A DNA stretch of 64,000 nucleotides from Verrucomicrobiota bacterium (GTDB lineage Bacteria; Verrucomicrobiota; Verrucomicrobiia; Verrucomicrobiales; DEV007): assembly GCA_018970725.1 (NCBI GenBank), contig JAGWVU010000014.1, positions 37,145-101,144 of the forward strand. The letters run 5' to 3'. Positions 15,066 through 23,991 of this stretch are shown here, piece by piece (within the stretch, counting starts at the first letter, position 1; each line of letters starts with the position of its first letter). The translations under genes were made by a program, and so were the position numbers. The notes under the pieces are model-generated. The model worked only from the letters and a program-made list of their open reading frames with translations, was not told where the DNA came from and searched no databases.

Positions 15066-15734
15066 ATGCCGGACGCCGGACCATCGATGGAAGATCCGCC
15101 CCGGGTGAAATCTTGGACGGTCCGGCTCTGCGTGGCCTTGATGCTGGGTGGCGTGATCGTGGGCATCGCCTACCAGCAACGCAATCTCTACGAGGCCGAC
15201 AGCCCGCGTCCGCCTTACATCACCAAAATCGAGCGCGACCTGACCGCGGTCGACGAGACCGGGAAGCCCTTTCATTTGTCCGAAATGAAGGGCAAAGTGT
15301 ATCTCGTGGCCCTCTGTTCCGCCCAGCCCGGGGTGACTCCGCCCAGCCTGATTCCGCTGATCCGCGAGGTGTCCAAGGACCAGGCGGGCCGTCAGGATTT
15401 TGGTGTGGTTCTCTTCAGTGCCACGCCCGGAGCGGACACGCCGGACGCGATGCGGGCGTTGCTTCAGGGCCAGGGGATCTCCGGGGACGCCTGGCGCTTC
15501 GTGACGGCCCCTCCCGAGACGCTGGAGCGCTTCGTGAAGCGCTACCTCCGGCTCTACCCGGAGATGCCCGCCACAGCCGCCGTCCCGGGGGCCGCCCGCC
15601 ACGATACCCGGGTGGTTCTCGTGGATCGCAAGGCCAACATCCGCGGTTACTACCGCCTTCTCGATCCCGCCCAGGGAGCGGACTACGCCACCACCCTGCG
15701 CACCCATCTCTTGCACGTTCTCGAAAACCCATGA
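15066..15734 (+). CDS. SCO1/SenC-like thioredoxin-fold protein lacking one copper Cys
   Basis: A 222-residue membrane-anchored protein, with a TM segment at about residues 16-35 and a periplasmic thioredoxin-like domain. SCO proteins deliver copper to the CuA site of cytochrome oxidase using CxxxC and a distant His. Here the first Cys is present (ALCSAQPG, about C84), but the second position is Pro. A candidate copper His remains (AARHDTRVV, about H179). ATG at 15066 follows the leuB stop by one base. The downstream DUF420 gene overlaps by 4 bases (ATGA), the usual partner of SCO1 in oxidase clusters. With one Cys missing, copper binding may be altered or lost. Confidence 0.78.
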   Translation: MPDAGPSMEDPPRVKSWTVRLCVALMLGGVIVGIAYQQRNLYEADSPRPPYITKIERDLTAVDETGKPFHLSEMKGKVYLVALCSAQPGVTPPSLIPLIREVSKDQAGRQDFGVVLFSATPGADTPDAMRALLQGQGISGDAWRFVTAPPETLERFVKRYLRLYPEMPATAAVPGAARHDTRVVLVDRKANIRGYYRLLDPAQGADYATTLRTHLLHVLENP

Positions 15735-16159
15735 GCACCGCCGATCTCCCGACCGTCAACGCCTGCCTCAACTCCGCTTCCACCGTGCTGATCCTGGCCG
15801 CCCTGGCCGCCATCAAGGGAGGGCACAAGAAGACCCACGGCAAGCTGATGTCAGCCGCCTTGGTCTCCTCCACCCTGTTTCTGGTCGGTTACCTCGTCCA
15901 CAAGGCGTTCCATGGGACTACGACTTCCGCGCACATGGGGGGATTTCGCGTCTATTACCTCACCCTGCTCACCTCCCATACCATCCTCGCCATCGTGAAC
16001 CTCCCGCTCCTCGTCGGCACCGTGTGGGCCGCCGCCCGCGGAAATTTCGCGCGGCACAAGCGGCTCGCCCGGTTCACCTGGCCGGTCTGGCTCTACGTGT
16101 CCGTGACCGGCGTGCTGGTTTACTTCATTCTTTACGTCTGGTATCCGGCCCCGCATTGA
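15731..16159 (+). CDS. DUF420 membrane protein
   Basis: A 142-residue protein with four hydrophobic helices. DUF420 proteins (CtaM-like) are associated with assembly of heme-copper oxidases. Conserved histidines appear in KGGHKKTHGKLM, GYLVHKAFHG, TSHTILA and RHKRLARFTWP, consistent with the family. It overlaps the SCO1-like gene by ATGA, so the pair is translationally coupled. No oxidase subunits are visible in this window. The role in oxidase maturation is inferred from family and neighbour. Confidence 0.85.
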   Translation: MSTADLPTVNACLNSASTVLILAALAAIKGGHKKTHGKLMSAALVSSTLFLVGYLVHKAFHGTTTSAHMGGFRVYYLTLLTSHTILAIVNLPLLVGTVWAAARGNFARHKRLARFTWPVWLYVSVTGVLVYFILYVWYPAPH

Positions 16160-16173
16160 GTTACAGGGAAGCG

Positions 16174-16668
16174 ATGCCCGACGAATCCTCCCCTCCGCCC
16201 TCCAGACCGCTCCAGGCCTTGGCGCTGGCCGGCTGGGTCGCTCTCTGTTTTGCCGCCGCCGCCACCGCCGCGTTTGTCTCGAAGGATGGCTGGTATCAGG
16301 CGTTGGCCAAACCCTCTTGGAATCCGCCCTCCCGGGTTTTCGCTCCCGTTTGGACCACCCTGTATTTCCTCATGGCCGTTTCCGCTTGGTTGGTCTGGCG
16401 TCAGGGAGGTTGGCGTGGGCAGGCGCGTGCCCTCGGCGCTTTTCTCGTCCAGTGGGCGCTCAATGCCCTTTGGACCCCGCTGTTCTTCGGTCTCCACCGT
16501 CCGGACCTCGCGATGCTCGACATCGCCGCCCTCTGGATCGCCCTGGCCCTGACCCTTGCCCTGTTCTGGAAGGTTTCGCGGCTCGCCGCCGCGCTGCTCG
16601 TTCCGTATCTCGGCTGGGTCGGTTTTGCGGCCGCCTTGAATTTTGCAATCTGGCGGCTCAACGGCTGA
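16174..16668 (+). CDS. tspO: TspO/MBR family tryptophan-rich sensory protein
   Basis: A 164-residue, five-helix membrane protein binding tetrapyrroles. The Trp-rich pattern is clear: WYQALAKPSWNPPSRVFAPV, WTTLYFLMAVSAWLVW, ALNALWTPLFFGLHRPDLA and a final ALNFAIWRL. The start at 16174 comes 14 bases after the DUF420 stop. Co-location with oxidase-assembly genes fits a link to heme or porphyrin handling, but that is inference. Confidence 0.94.
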   Translation: MPDESSPPPSRPLQALALAGWVALCFAAAATAAFVSKDGWYQALAKPSWNPPSRVFAPVWTTLYFLMAVSAWLVWRQGGWRGQARALGAFLVQWALNALWTPLFFGLHRPDLAMLDIAALWIALALTLALFWKVSRLAAALLVPYLGWVGFAAALNFAIWRLNG

Positions 16669-16692
16669 GGAGGCAAAGGTTCTTCCGGCACC

Positions 16693-17640
16693 GTGACTCC
16701 GCCTCCTCCCCACCCAACGTCCGGCGGTCCGCCCGTCGTGTGGATGCCCGCGGAGCGTTGCCAGGCGCTTCTGGCGTCCGGCACCAACGCTTTCCGCCTC
16801 GGATCCGGCCCCGGCGGCTGGGTGGAACGTCTCGGGGAGGACGTGCTGATCTCCCACAAGGGGGAGGCCGCCCTCGCGGAGTTGCTTGCCGGGATGACCG
16901 ACCGGGGCGGGGCGCCCGGATGGAGCCCGGCGCGGATCTTCACCCGCTACCTGCCTCGGAAGAACGCCGAACGCGTCCCGCCCGTCCTCCACCATGGCGA
17001 TCCCGCCCTGCCCAGCAAGTTCGTCGTCGCGGAGTCCGGAGTTCGTTATGAGATCGATCTGGCGGCCGGCTACAGCCACGGGCTCTTTCTCGATCAACGG
17101 CTGAACCGCGCCAAGTTGCGCGCCCTGAAACCGCGGCGGGTTCTCAACACCTTCGCTTACACCTGCAGCTTCAGCGTCGTCGCCGCCTTGGCCGGCGCGG
17201 AGACCGTGAGCATCGATCTCTCCAGAAAATCCCTCGACCGGGGCCTCCACAACCTGCGGCTCAACGGGGTGGATCCTGCGAAGCATCGTTTCCTCGCCGA
17301 CGACGCCCTCGAGGTTTTGCCGCGGCTCGATGCCGCCGGGGAAAGATTCGATGCCATCATCCTCGACCCGCCCACCTTTTCGCGCGGGGCCAACGGGCGT
17401 CGCTGGCAGGTCGAGGAACACTTTGAAGATCTGTTGGGAGCCGCCCTGGAGTTGGCCCTGCCCCACGGTTCCATCCTCCTTTCGACGAATTGCAAGGCAC
17501 TGGATCCGGCGGTTCTGGAGCGCCGGGCCCGGGCCTGCGCCAAGTCCAGACGCCGCTCCGCCACCTATCTCCATCCCGCGCCACCCGAGGATTTCCCGCC
17601 GGGTCACGGATCGAGCGCCATCTGGATGCTATTGCGGTGA
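16693..17640 (+). CDS. Class I SAM-dependent rRNA methyltransferase, RlmI/RlmK-like
   Basis: A 315-residue protein with a central domain resembling the m5C/m7G 23S rRNA methyltransferases. Features: RYEIDLAAGYSHGLFLDQR, then the SAM-binding region NTFAYTCSFSVVAALAGAE and SIDLSRKSLDRG, and the catalytic IILDPPTFSRG. The N-terminus lacks the PUA domain seen in the related gene at 40957. The start is a GTG at 16693; ATG a few codons later (MPAERC) is an alternative. Its stop overlaps the convergent minus-strand gene by 12 bases. The target base is not predictable from the sequence. Confidence 0.82.
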   Translation: MTPPPPHPTSGGPPVVWMPAERCQALLASGTNAFRLGSGPGGWVERLGEDVLISHKGEAALAELLAGMTDRGGAPGWSPARIFTRYLPRKNAERVPPVLHHGDPALPSKFVVAESGVRYEIDLAAGYSHGLFLDQRLNRAKLRALKPRRVLNTFAYTCSFSVVAALAGAETVSIDLSRKSLDRGLHNLRLNGVDPAKHRFLADDALEVLPRLDAAGERFDAIILDPPTFSRGANGRRWQVEEHFEDLLGAALELALPHGSILLSTNCKALDPAVLERRARACAKSRRRSATYLHPAPPEDFPPGHGSSAIWMLLR

Positions 17641-18390
17641 AGCGGCCGCCACGGCCCATGCAATCAGGCGGGGCACAAAGCCGGTCAGGCCTTCGGTCTG
17701 CTCGGGATGCGGGCTGATCCCGACGACGCGTCCCTTGCCGAACGACCCGGTCAGGATGGCGGGGGATCCGATCTGGATTCCGCCGGGAGTGCCGTTCTCG
17801 GCCGTTTCGGTCTTGAACGTGGCGAGGATGGTGGAATCCGGGAGGTCGGCTGATCCGGCCGGTTCCATGACGGGGCCGTTCGCATATTTCACCGTGACGA
17901 CGTCATCCCCCGCGCCGAGCAGGCTCCTACCCTCCGGCCCGAGGTTCAGCTCGAGCATCTTCACCCCCCGTTTCCATTTCGAGGACTTGGTCCTCGCGTC
18001 GAGGATCTTCAGGGACCACGGGTAGTTTTCACAGGCAAGGTAGCAGCCCGCGCAGATCCCGATATAACCACCGCCTCCCTCGACAAAGCGGCGCACCTGC
18101 TCGCGGCCCCCGGCACCCAGTCCCTCCGCCTGTCGACTGCCGCTGCCGCCAGGGAAAATGACGAGATCGAACCGGGCGAGGGCGCCCGTCCGGATTTCGT
18201 CGGGAGAGAGGAACCGGGTCGTGAATCGTCCTTCATCGCCCCCGAGCGTCTCCATGAGCGCCTCGGGCCCTTTCCCGCCGACCCCGGGCCCCCGGTAGAT
18301 GCCGACCCGGATCGGATCGGCTCCACTGACCGGTGACAGGAGCGCGGCGAGGACCGACGAGGCGAGGAGAAAACGTTGCATGAAGCCCAT
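17629..18390 (-). CDS. Secreted BPL_N/glutamine-amidotransferase-like protein
   Basis: A 253-residue protein with a signal peptide (LLASSVLAALLSPVSGA) and a class I amidotransferase-like domain. The elbow GYIGICAGCYLA carries the likely nucleophile Cys; the C-terminal GISPHPEQTEG supplies a His-x-Glu-type pair. LVIFPGGSGSRQAEGLG precedes it. This matches the biotin-protein-ligase N-terminal (BPL_N) family, common in planctomycetes and Verrucomicrobia, whose substrate is unknown. A second Met three residues in (MQRFLLAS) is an equally plausible start. It is not a biotin ligase, because the catalytic ligase domain is absent. Confidence 0.75.
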   Translation of the reverse strand: MGFMQRFLLASSVLAALLSPVSGADPIRVGIYRGPGVGGKGPEALMETLGGDEGRFTTRFLSPDEIRTGALARFDLVIFPGGSGSRQAEGLGAGGREQVRRFVEGGGGYIGICAGCYLACENYPWSLKILDARTKSSKWKRGVKMLELNLGPEGRSLLGAGDDVVTVKYANGPVMEPAGSADLPDSTILATFKTETAENGTPGGIQIGSPAILTGSFGKGRVVGISPHPEQTEGLTGFVPRLIAWAVAAASPQ

Positions 18391-18565
18391 CCTGCCCCGG
18401 AAGCCACGGGGGCGGCCAGTGCGGAATCAGGGATTTTGCAGCGAATCCCTCTCCAGCATTCTCCCGGTCGATGCCTGCCGAAACCCTTGACGAAACCGGC
18501 GGCGCGGGGTCCAATCGGCTCTGCTGCAGGGGAAACCTCCCTGCCGTCATGAGCCCGTGCTTGTC

Positions 18566-20002
18566 ATGAATGCCGCTTCCCTCGTTGTCTGCGTCCTCCT
18601 GCTCATTCCCTCCGTCCTGTCCGTTGCCGGGGAGAATCCCGGGCGGGTCCTCAAAGCGGGCGCGGCGACGAGCAACATCACCCCGCCGCTCGGTATGGAG
18701 ATCGTGGGAAACTTCGCCCCGAGACCCATCGCGGCGCATGTCCATGACGAGTTGCTGGCTCGCTGCCTCGTGCTGGATGACGGCACGACCAAGCTCGCCT
18801 TTGTCGTGGCGGACACCATCTCGCTGGGACGCGATGTTTGGGACGAGGCGAAAGGAAAAATCGAGGCCGCCACGGGCATCCCGGCGGCGAACATGATGTT
18901 CTCGGCCACGCACACCCACTCCAGCGTCGCCGCCGTGACGAATGCGGACCCCTCGCTGGACTACCGGCGGTTTATCATCGCCCGGGTGGTGGACGGGGTC
19001 CGCCGCGCCGTGCATCATCTGGAGCCTGCCAGGATCGGCTGGGGCACGGGGAAAGTTCCCCAGCATGTCTTCAACCGCCGGTGGAAACTCAAGGAGGGCA
19101 TGACCAACCCCAACCCCTTCGGCGGGCTGGACCGCGCGGTGATGAATCCCGGTGGCGCGGTGCGCCTGAAGCTCGCCGAACCGGCCGGTCCGACCAATCC
19201 GGAGGTCTTTTGTCTCTCCGTCCAGGCGGCGGACGGCCGCCAGATCGCCCTCATGGCGAATTATTGGCTGCACTACGTTGGCGGCGTGCCGCGCGAGCAT
19301 CTCTCCGCGGACTATTTCGGCGAGTTTTGCCGTCAGATCGAATCCAAACTCGCCCCGGGCCCGGGAGATCCCCCGGTGGTCGGACTGCTGGCGAACGGGC
19401 CGTGTGGCGACGTGAACAACAACGATTACAGCGGCAAAACGCCCGCCGTGAAGCGCGAGCCTTACGAGAAGATCAAAATCGTGGCCGGTGACCTCGCCGC
19501 CGAGGTGTTGCGCGTGCGGGAGACATTGTCCCATGCGGATTGGGTTCCGCTCCAGGCCGCGACGGCTGAGCTGGAACTCGCCGTGCGCCGTCCCACCCCG
19601 GAGATGATCGCCTGGGCCGGGAGCGTCCTTGCCAAGCCCAAGGGAGCCGCCGCCGCGCATCCGCTGGAGCAGCCCTACGCCGAGCGCACGCTCGCCGCCC
19701 GGGACGCGAAGCCGGACTCGGTGACCTGCGTGATGCAGTCGTTCCGCATCGGCGACCTCGGCATCGCCGCGATCCCCTTCGAGGTTTTCACCGAGGTCGG
19801 CCTCGAGATCAAAGCGAAGAGCCCGTTCCGCAGCACCTTCACCATTGAACTCGCCAACGGGAGCAACGGCTACCTCCCCACGCCTCCGCAGCACGACCTC
19901 GGCGGGTATGAAACCTGGCTCGGCACCAACCGCGTCGAACGGGAAGCCTCGGTGAAAATCACGGCGAAGATTCTGGAACTGCTCGGCCGGCTCAAGGGCT
20001 GA
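18566..20002 (+). CDS. Secreted neutral/alkaline ceramidase-like protein
   Basis: A 478-residue exported protein related to neutral ceramidase N-terminal domains. After the signal peptide come AGAATSNITPPLG, the probable zinc motif SATHTHSS (about residue 115), and a long conserved segment with MANYWLHYVGG. ATG at 18566 is preferred over GTG at 18557. PVC genomes carry many such paralogues, most of unknown substrate, so hydrolysis of N-acyl sphingosine is only one possibility. A second copy is at 21577. Confidence 0.8.
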   Translation: MNAASLVVCVLLLIPSVLSVAGENPGRVLKAGAATSNITPPLGMEIVGNFAPRPIAAHVHDELLARCLVLDDGTTKLAFVVADTISLGRDVWDEAKGKIEAATGIPAANMMFSATHTHSSVAAVTNADPSLDYRRFIIARVVDGVRRAVHHLEPARIGWGTGKVPQHVFNRRWKLKEGMTNPNPFGGLDRAVMNPGGAVRLKLAEPAGPTNPEVFCLSVQAADGRQIALMANYWLHYVGGVPREHLSADYFGEFCRQIESKLAPGPGDPPVVGLLANGPCGDVNNNDYSGKTPAVKREPYEKIKIVAGDLAAEVLRVRETLSHADWVPLQAATAELELAVRRPTPEMIAWAGSVLAKPKGAAAAHPLEQPYAERTLAARDAKPDSVTCVMQSFRIGDLGIAAIPFEVFTEVGLEIKAKSPFRSTFTIELANGSNGYLPTPPQHDLGGYETWLGTNRVEREASVKITAKILELLGRLKG

Positions 20003-20104
20003 ACCCGCTTTCCCCCGCCTTCCCGGGGCGCGGCCAACCCTTGCTTGACAACGCCGCCCCCTTCGGATTGAAAGGGGGAGGTTTCCCTCGAACCCTCACG
20101 AGAA

Positions 20105-21499
20105 ATGGATCGGAAAGAAGGCGTCCCGGGCGGGCAGGCGGCCCATGCTTTCACCCGGATGCACCCCAGGGTGCGCGAGGGGTTGGTGGTCTCGGGCCGT
20201 CGGTCCGTTCTCAAATCCGGACTGGCCGGGCTCTTCGGGTTGTCGTTCCCCGACCTGTTGCGGCTCCGGGCCGGGAATGATGTTCCCTCCCAACGGTCTG
20301 TCATTTTGCTCTGGATGACCGGCGGGCCGTCTCACATTGATACCTGGGATCCCAAGCCTGACATGCCCCGTGAGATCCGGGGGCCGTTCGGCGTCATCCC
20401 CACACGGATTCCCGGGGTGCGCCTTTGCGAGTATCTTCCCAAACAGGCCCGCATGCTCGACCGTTTCACGTTGATCCGCTCGGTGGACTGCCGGTTCAGC
20501 AATCATGAACCGAACATGGTCATGCAGACCGCCAACCTGGCCGCGGAACCACGGACGAACCCCAAGGCGCGCCTCTATCCGGCCTTCGGATCCGTGGTGG
20601 CGAAGCATCACGGGGCCAACCAGTCCGGAATGCCGCCCTACGTCGTCCTCAATTTGAAGTCGCGTTCGCACGTGGCCGAGGGCGGTTACCTCGGGTCGCC
20701 GTTCGATCCGTTCAACGGGGACCAGGCCCACGACGCTTTCCGTCTGCCTTCCGGGCTGAGCATGGAGCGTTTGGACGAGCGCAGGGCCCTGAGCCACCAG
20801 ATGGACCGTGTCCGCGCGGAGATCGATCAATCCGGCATGATGGCCGCGGCGGATTCCTTTTCCCAGCGGGCCTATGAGATCGTCGCAGGCGGGAGGGCGC
20901 AGGAGGCGTTCGATCTCACCCGGGAACCGGCCACCGTCGTGGAGCGCTACGGGCCGCACGATTGGGCGCGCCAAGCCCTCTTGGCAAGGCGCCTGGTGGA
21001 ACGGGGCAGCAGCTTCGTCACCATCGATCTGAGCAATCACTCCAACTCCGGCACTTGGGATACCCACGGGGACAACATCCCGCCCTACGGCGGCATCTGG
21101 AACGGGTTGCGCCCTCTTTTGCCGGTCTTCGACCACGTGATCACGACCTTGGTCTCCGATCTCGAGGAGCGCGGGTTGTTGCAGGACACCCTGGTCATCG
21201 CGATGGGTGAGTTCGGGCGCACCCCGACTCTCGGCACCCAGGGCAGCACGGACGGGCGGAATCATTGGCCCGTGGTCATGTCCATGTGCCTGGCGGGTGG
21301 CGCTTTCCGGCACGGGCAGGTCATCGGAGCCTCGACCCGCGACGGGGGCGAGATCGCGGAACGGGCGGTGACTCCTGGCGACTTGGCTGCGACGATCTAC
21401 CACCACATGGGCGTGCCCTTGAACGGCACCTATCAGGATCACCAAGGCCGGCCGGTGCCGTTGATCGAGCGGGGACAACCCTTGCGGGAATTGGTGTGA
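20105..21499 (+). CDS. DUF1501 domain-containing protein
   Basis: A 464-residue protein with a possible Tat leader (RRSVLKSGLAGLFGLSFP, starting about residue 36), then LLWMTGGPSHIDTWDPKP, FTLIRSVDCRFSNHEPN, and a C-terminal VIAMGEFGRTPTLG with GRNHWPVVMSM. These are DUF1501 features. Unlike the other two copies here it has no DUF1549 partner; it sits between two ceramidase-like genes. A TTGACA at 20045-20050 with a weak TTGAAA 17 bases later could be a promoter. Function unknown. Confidence 0.9.
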   Translation: MDRKEGVPGGQAAHAFTRMHPRVREGLVVSGRRSVLKSGLAGLFGLSFPDLLRLRAGNDVPSQRSVILLWMTGGPSHIDTWDPKPDMPREIRGPFGVIPTRIPGVRLCEYLPKQARMLDRFTLIRSVDCRFSNHEPNMVMQTANLAAEPRTNPKARLYPAFGSVVAKHHGANQSGMPPYVVLNLKSRSHVAEGGYLGSPFDPFNGDQAHDAFRLPSGLSMERLDERRALSHQMDRVRAEIDQSGMMAAADSFSQRAYEIVAGGRAQEAFDLTREPATVVERYGPHDWARQALLARRLVERGSSFVTIDLSNHSNSGTWDTHGDNIPPYGGIWNGLRPLLPVFDHVITTLVSDLEERGLLQDTLVIAMGEFGRTPTLGTQGSTDGRNHWPVVMSMCLAGGAFRHGQVIGASTRDGGEIAERAVTPGDLAATIYHHMGVPLNGTYQDHQGRPVPLIERGQPLRELV

Positions 21500-21576
21500 G
21501 GGTGGCGCTGCGATTTTTTTTGGACGAAAGAAGCTGGTCAACCGGGGGCGGCATGACGTAGGCTCCGACGGCAGTG

Positions 21577-23043
21577 ATGACAAGAAGGCAGGTGACGGCC
21601 CTCGCGTTGGGCGCTTGGTGGCTCTTGGTCAACGGGGCCGGGGCGGTCCCTCCGGGATTCCGGGCCGGTGCCCATGCGGAGGACATTTCTCCGACGAAAT
21701 TTCCTGCTCCGGTGAATGGCGGGATGAAGGGGGCCTTTGCCACGGGGATCCATGATCCGATGCTGGCGCGTTGCCTCGCGTTGCACGATGGCAGGCAGGC
21801 GTTGGTCCTGGTGACGGTGGACGCGTGCCTGCTGCCCCGGGAGATCACGGAGGAGGCGCGGCGGATTGCGTCCCAGGCCACCGGCATTCCGGGAAGCCAG
21901 ATTCTGATGGCCGCGACGCATACCCATTCCGCGGCCGCGCTGACCCCGGCGTTCCAGTCGGATCCGGACCCGGAGTATGTGAAAACGGTGGGGCCGCGGA
22001 TAGCCAAGGGCATCATCCAGGCGGTGGCGAACCTTGAGGAAGCGGAATTTGGTTGGGCCTTTGCGAGTGATCCCGACCATGTCTTCAACCGGCGCTGGTA
22101 TCTCAAGCCGGGGCAGAGTTATGAGAATCCGTTCGGGATCCTGACGGATCGGGCGCAGATGAATCCCGGACAGGTCAATCCGAAAGTCTCGGTGCCGACG
22201 GGGCCGGTGGATCAGGACGTCGGGGTGATCGCCGTGCGCGGAGCGTCGGATCATCGGCCGATCGCGCTGTTCGCCAATTACAGTTTGCACTATGTGGGGG
22301 GAAATCCGGCGATCAGCGCGGATTATTTCGGGGCGTTCGCCGGAGAGATCGCAAGCCGCTTGAAAGTGACCGACGCCCGGTATGCGGGCAAGCCGCCGTT
22401 CGTGGGAATTCTTTCGAACGGGACGAGCGGGAACATCAACGGAGTGAATTTTGGTTCGCCCTTGCGACGGAAGCTGAATCCCGGCGAACAGATCCTGACG
22501 GTGGCCCGGAGTGTGGCGGATGCGGTGATGGAGGCTTACGACGTGATTCCATGGAAGCGCACGGTGACCTTGGATAGTGAGGAGTGTGAGTTGCAGCTGG
22601 GGGTCCGCAAGGGAACGGCGGCGGACTTGGAGCAGGCCGTCAAATGGATGGAGAGCATCCCCAAGGATCCGGACGGGCAATGGTCCGACCGCAAGGCGAT
22701 CTATGCCAGGGAGACTGTGAAACTCTCTCAATATCCTGACAAGGTGCCGGTGAAACTGCAGTTGCACCGCATCGATGCCTTGACTGTGGCTGCGATTCCC
22801 TGTGAGGTGTTTGTGGAGATCGGACTGGAGCTGAAGCGGATGAGTCCCTTTGATAGGCATTTCACCGTGTCGCTGGCCAATGGATATAACGGGTATCTTC
22901 CGACGCCAGAACATCACGCGTTGGGTGGTTACGAGACTTGGCGCGCGCGGAGCAGTTATCTTGAGGTGGAGGCTTCCCTGAAGATGGTGAAAGCGTTGGA
23001 GGGAATGTTCGCCAATCTCAAGAGCCGGAGCAGCCAGCCGTGA
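21577..23043 (+). CDS. Secreted neutral/alkaline ceramidase-like protein
   Basis: A 488-residue paralogue of the protein at 18566. ATG at 21577 is preferred over GTG at 21574. A signal peptide (VTALALGAWWLLVNGAGA) leads to AGAHAEDISPTKFPAP, the probable zinc motif AATHTHSAAAL, FANYSLHYVGGNP and a conserved SLANGYNGYLPTPEHH near the end, as in the first copy (NGSNGYLPTPPQH). Either ceramidase-like hydrolysis or another amidase or esterase activity is possible. The esterase gene follows by 37 bases. Confidence 0.8.
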   Translation: MTRRQVTALALGAWWLLVNGAGAVPPGFRAGAHAEDISPTKFPAPVNGGMKGAFATGIHDPMLARCLALHDGRQALVLVTVDACLLPREITEEARRIASQATGIPGSQILMAATHTHSAAALTPAFQSDPDPEYVKTVGPRIAKGIIQAVANLEEAEFGWAFASDPDHVFNRRWYLKPGQSYENPFGILTDRAQMNPGQVNPKVSVPTGPVDQDVGVIAVRGASDHRPIALFANYSLHYVGGNPAISADYFGAFAGEIASRLKVTDARYAGKPPFVGILSNGTSGNINGVNFGSPLRRKLNPGEQILTVARSVADAVMEAYDVIPWKRTVTLDSEECELQLGVRKGTAADLEQAVKWMESIPKDPDGQWSDRKAIYARETVKLSQYPDKVPVKLQLHRIDALTVAAIPCEVFVEIGLELKRMSPFDRHFTVSLANGYNGYLPTPEHHALGGYETWRARSSYLEVEASLKMVKALEGMFANLKSRSSQP

Positions 23044-23080
23044 GCGGAGGCTGCCGGGTGAAGCAAAACGAAGATTCATC

Positions 23081-23986
23081 ATGGTTGCCATCGGTCGAAG
23101 CCTCCTCGTTTTCTGGTTGGTCCTGATCAGCGCCGCCTTTGCCCAAAAGCCAGGGCAAACGCGTCTGCCGGACGGTTTGAACGACTCCCTCGTCGCGCAC
23201 CCGGGATTGGTTTACGCGAAAGTCGGGGAGCGGGAATTACAGCTTGATCTTTGGGCGCCCAATGGGGTCAGGGAGGCCTTGCCGGCGATCCTTTGCCTCC
23301 ATGGCGGCGGATGGTTCAAGGGGGAGCGCGGCAGCATGGCCAACCTCGCCCGGGCGCTCGCGGCCCGCGGGTATGTCACCGTGACCATCAGCTATCGGCT
23401 CAGCGGTGAGGCCAAATTTCCGGCGGCCATTCAGGATGCCAAGGCGGCGGTGCGATGGCTGCGGGCGCAGGCTGCGAACCACGGCATCCGCGAGGGAGCC
23501 ATCGGAGTGACCGGCCTTTCGGCGGGCGGGCATTTGGCGGCGTTGTTGGCGGGCAGTGGCGGAGTCGGGGAGCTGGAAGGGACGGGAGGAAACGAGGATC
23601 GGTCAAGCGCGGTCCAAGCCTGCGTGGCCATGGGGGCTCAGGCGGATCTGGAGACCGCGCGGATCCGGGACCTCAGCGCCAACCCCAAGGACCCGTTTTA
23701 CCGGACCTTTCTCGGGGCGTCCCAAGCGGAAATCCCCGCCACGTATGCGCTGGCGTCGCCACGCCATCATTTGGACAAGGCGGACCCGCCGATCTTGTTC
23801 CTGACCGGAGAATTGGACGACCCGAGCACCCACGCGGACGAGACCCGCGCGGATTTGCAGCGGTTGGGGATTCCGACCGGTTTGACCATTCTGCCGGGCG
23901 CTCCGCACGCCTTCCTCGGCCAACAAGCCGCGTTCGATCTTGCGGTCGAGGCCTGTGACCGGTTTTTCCGGACCCACCTCCATTGA
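23081..23986 (+). CDS. Secreted alpha/beta-hydrolase (esterase/lipase)
   Basis: A 301-residue exported esterase of the HSL/acetyl-esterase type. A signal peptide is followed by LCLHGGGWFKGERG (oxyanion hole HGGG), the nucleophile elbow GVTGLSAGGHLAAL, the acidic LTGELDDPSTHADE and the catalytic His in GAPHAFLG. All core elements are present. Substrates for such proteins in PVC organisms are often acetylated xylan or other acylated sugars (inference). It converges on the beta-helix gene with a 5-base gap. Confidence 0.88.
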   Translation: MVAIGRSLLVFWLVLISAAFAQKPGQTRLPDGLNDSLVAHPGLVYAKVGERELQLDLWAPNGVREALPAILCLHGGGWFKGERGSMANLARALAARGYVTVTISYRLSGEAKFPAAIQDAKAAVRWLRAQAANHGIREGAIGVTGLSAGGHLAALLAGSGGVGELEGTGGNEDRSSAVQACVAMGAQADLETARIRDLSANPKDPFYRTFLGASQAEIPATYALASPRHHLDKADPPILFLTGELDDPSTHADETRADLQRLGIPTGLTILPGAPHAFLGQQAAFDLAVEACDRFFRTHLH

Positions 23987-23991
23987 GCGGC

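Noticed and set aside
18233..19894. 553-residue minus-strand frame
   Set aside because: Antisense to the ceramidase-like gene, no motif.
21500..21576. T8 run after the DUF1501 gene as a possible terminator
   Set aside because: No adequate stem precedes it.
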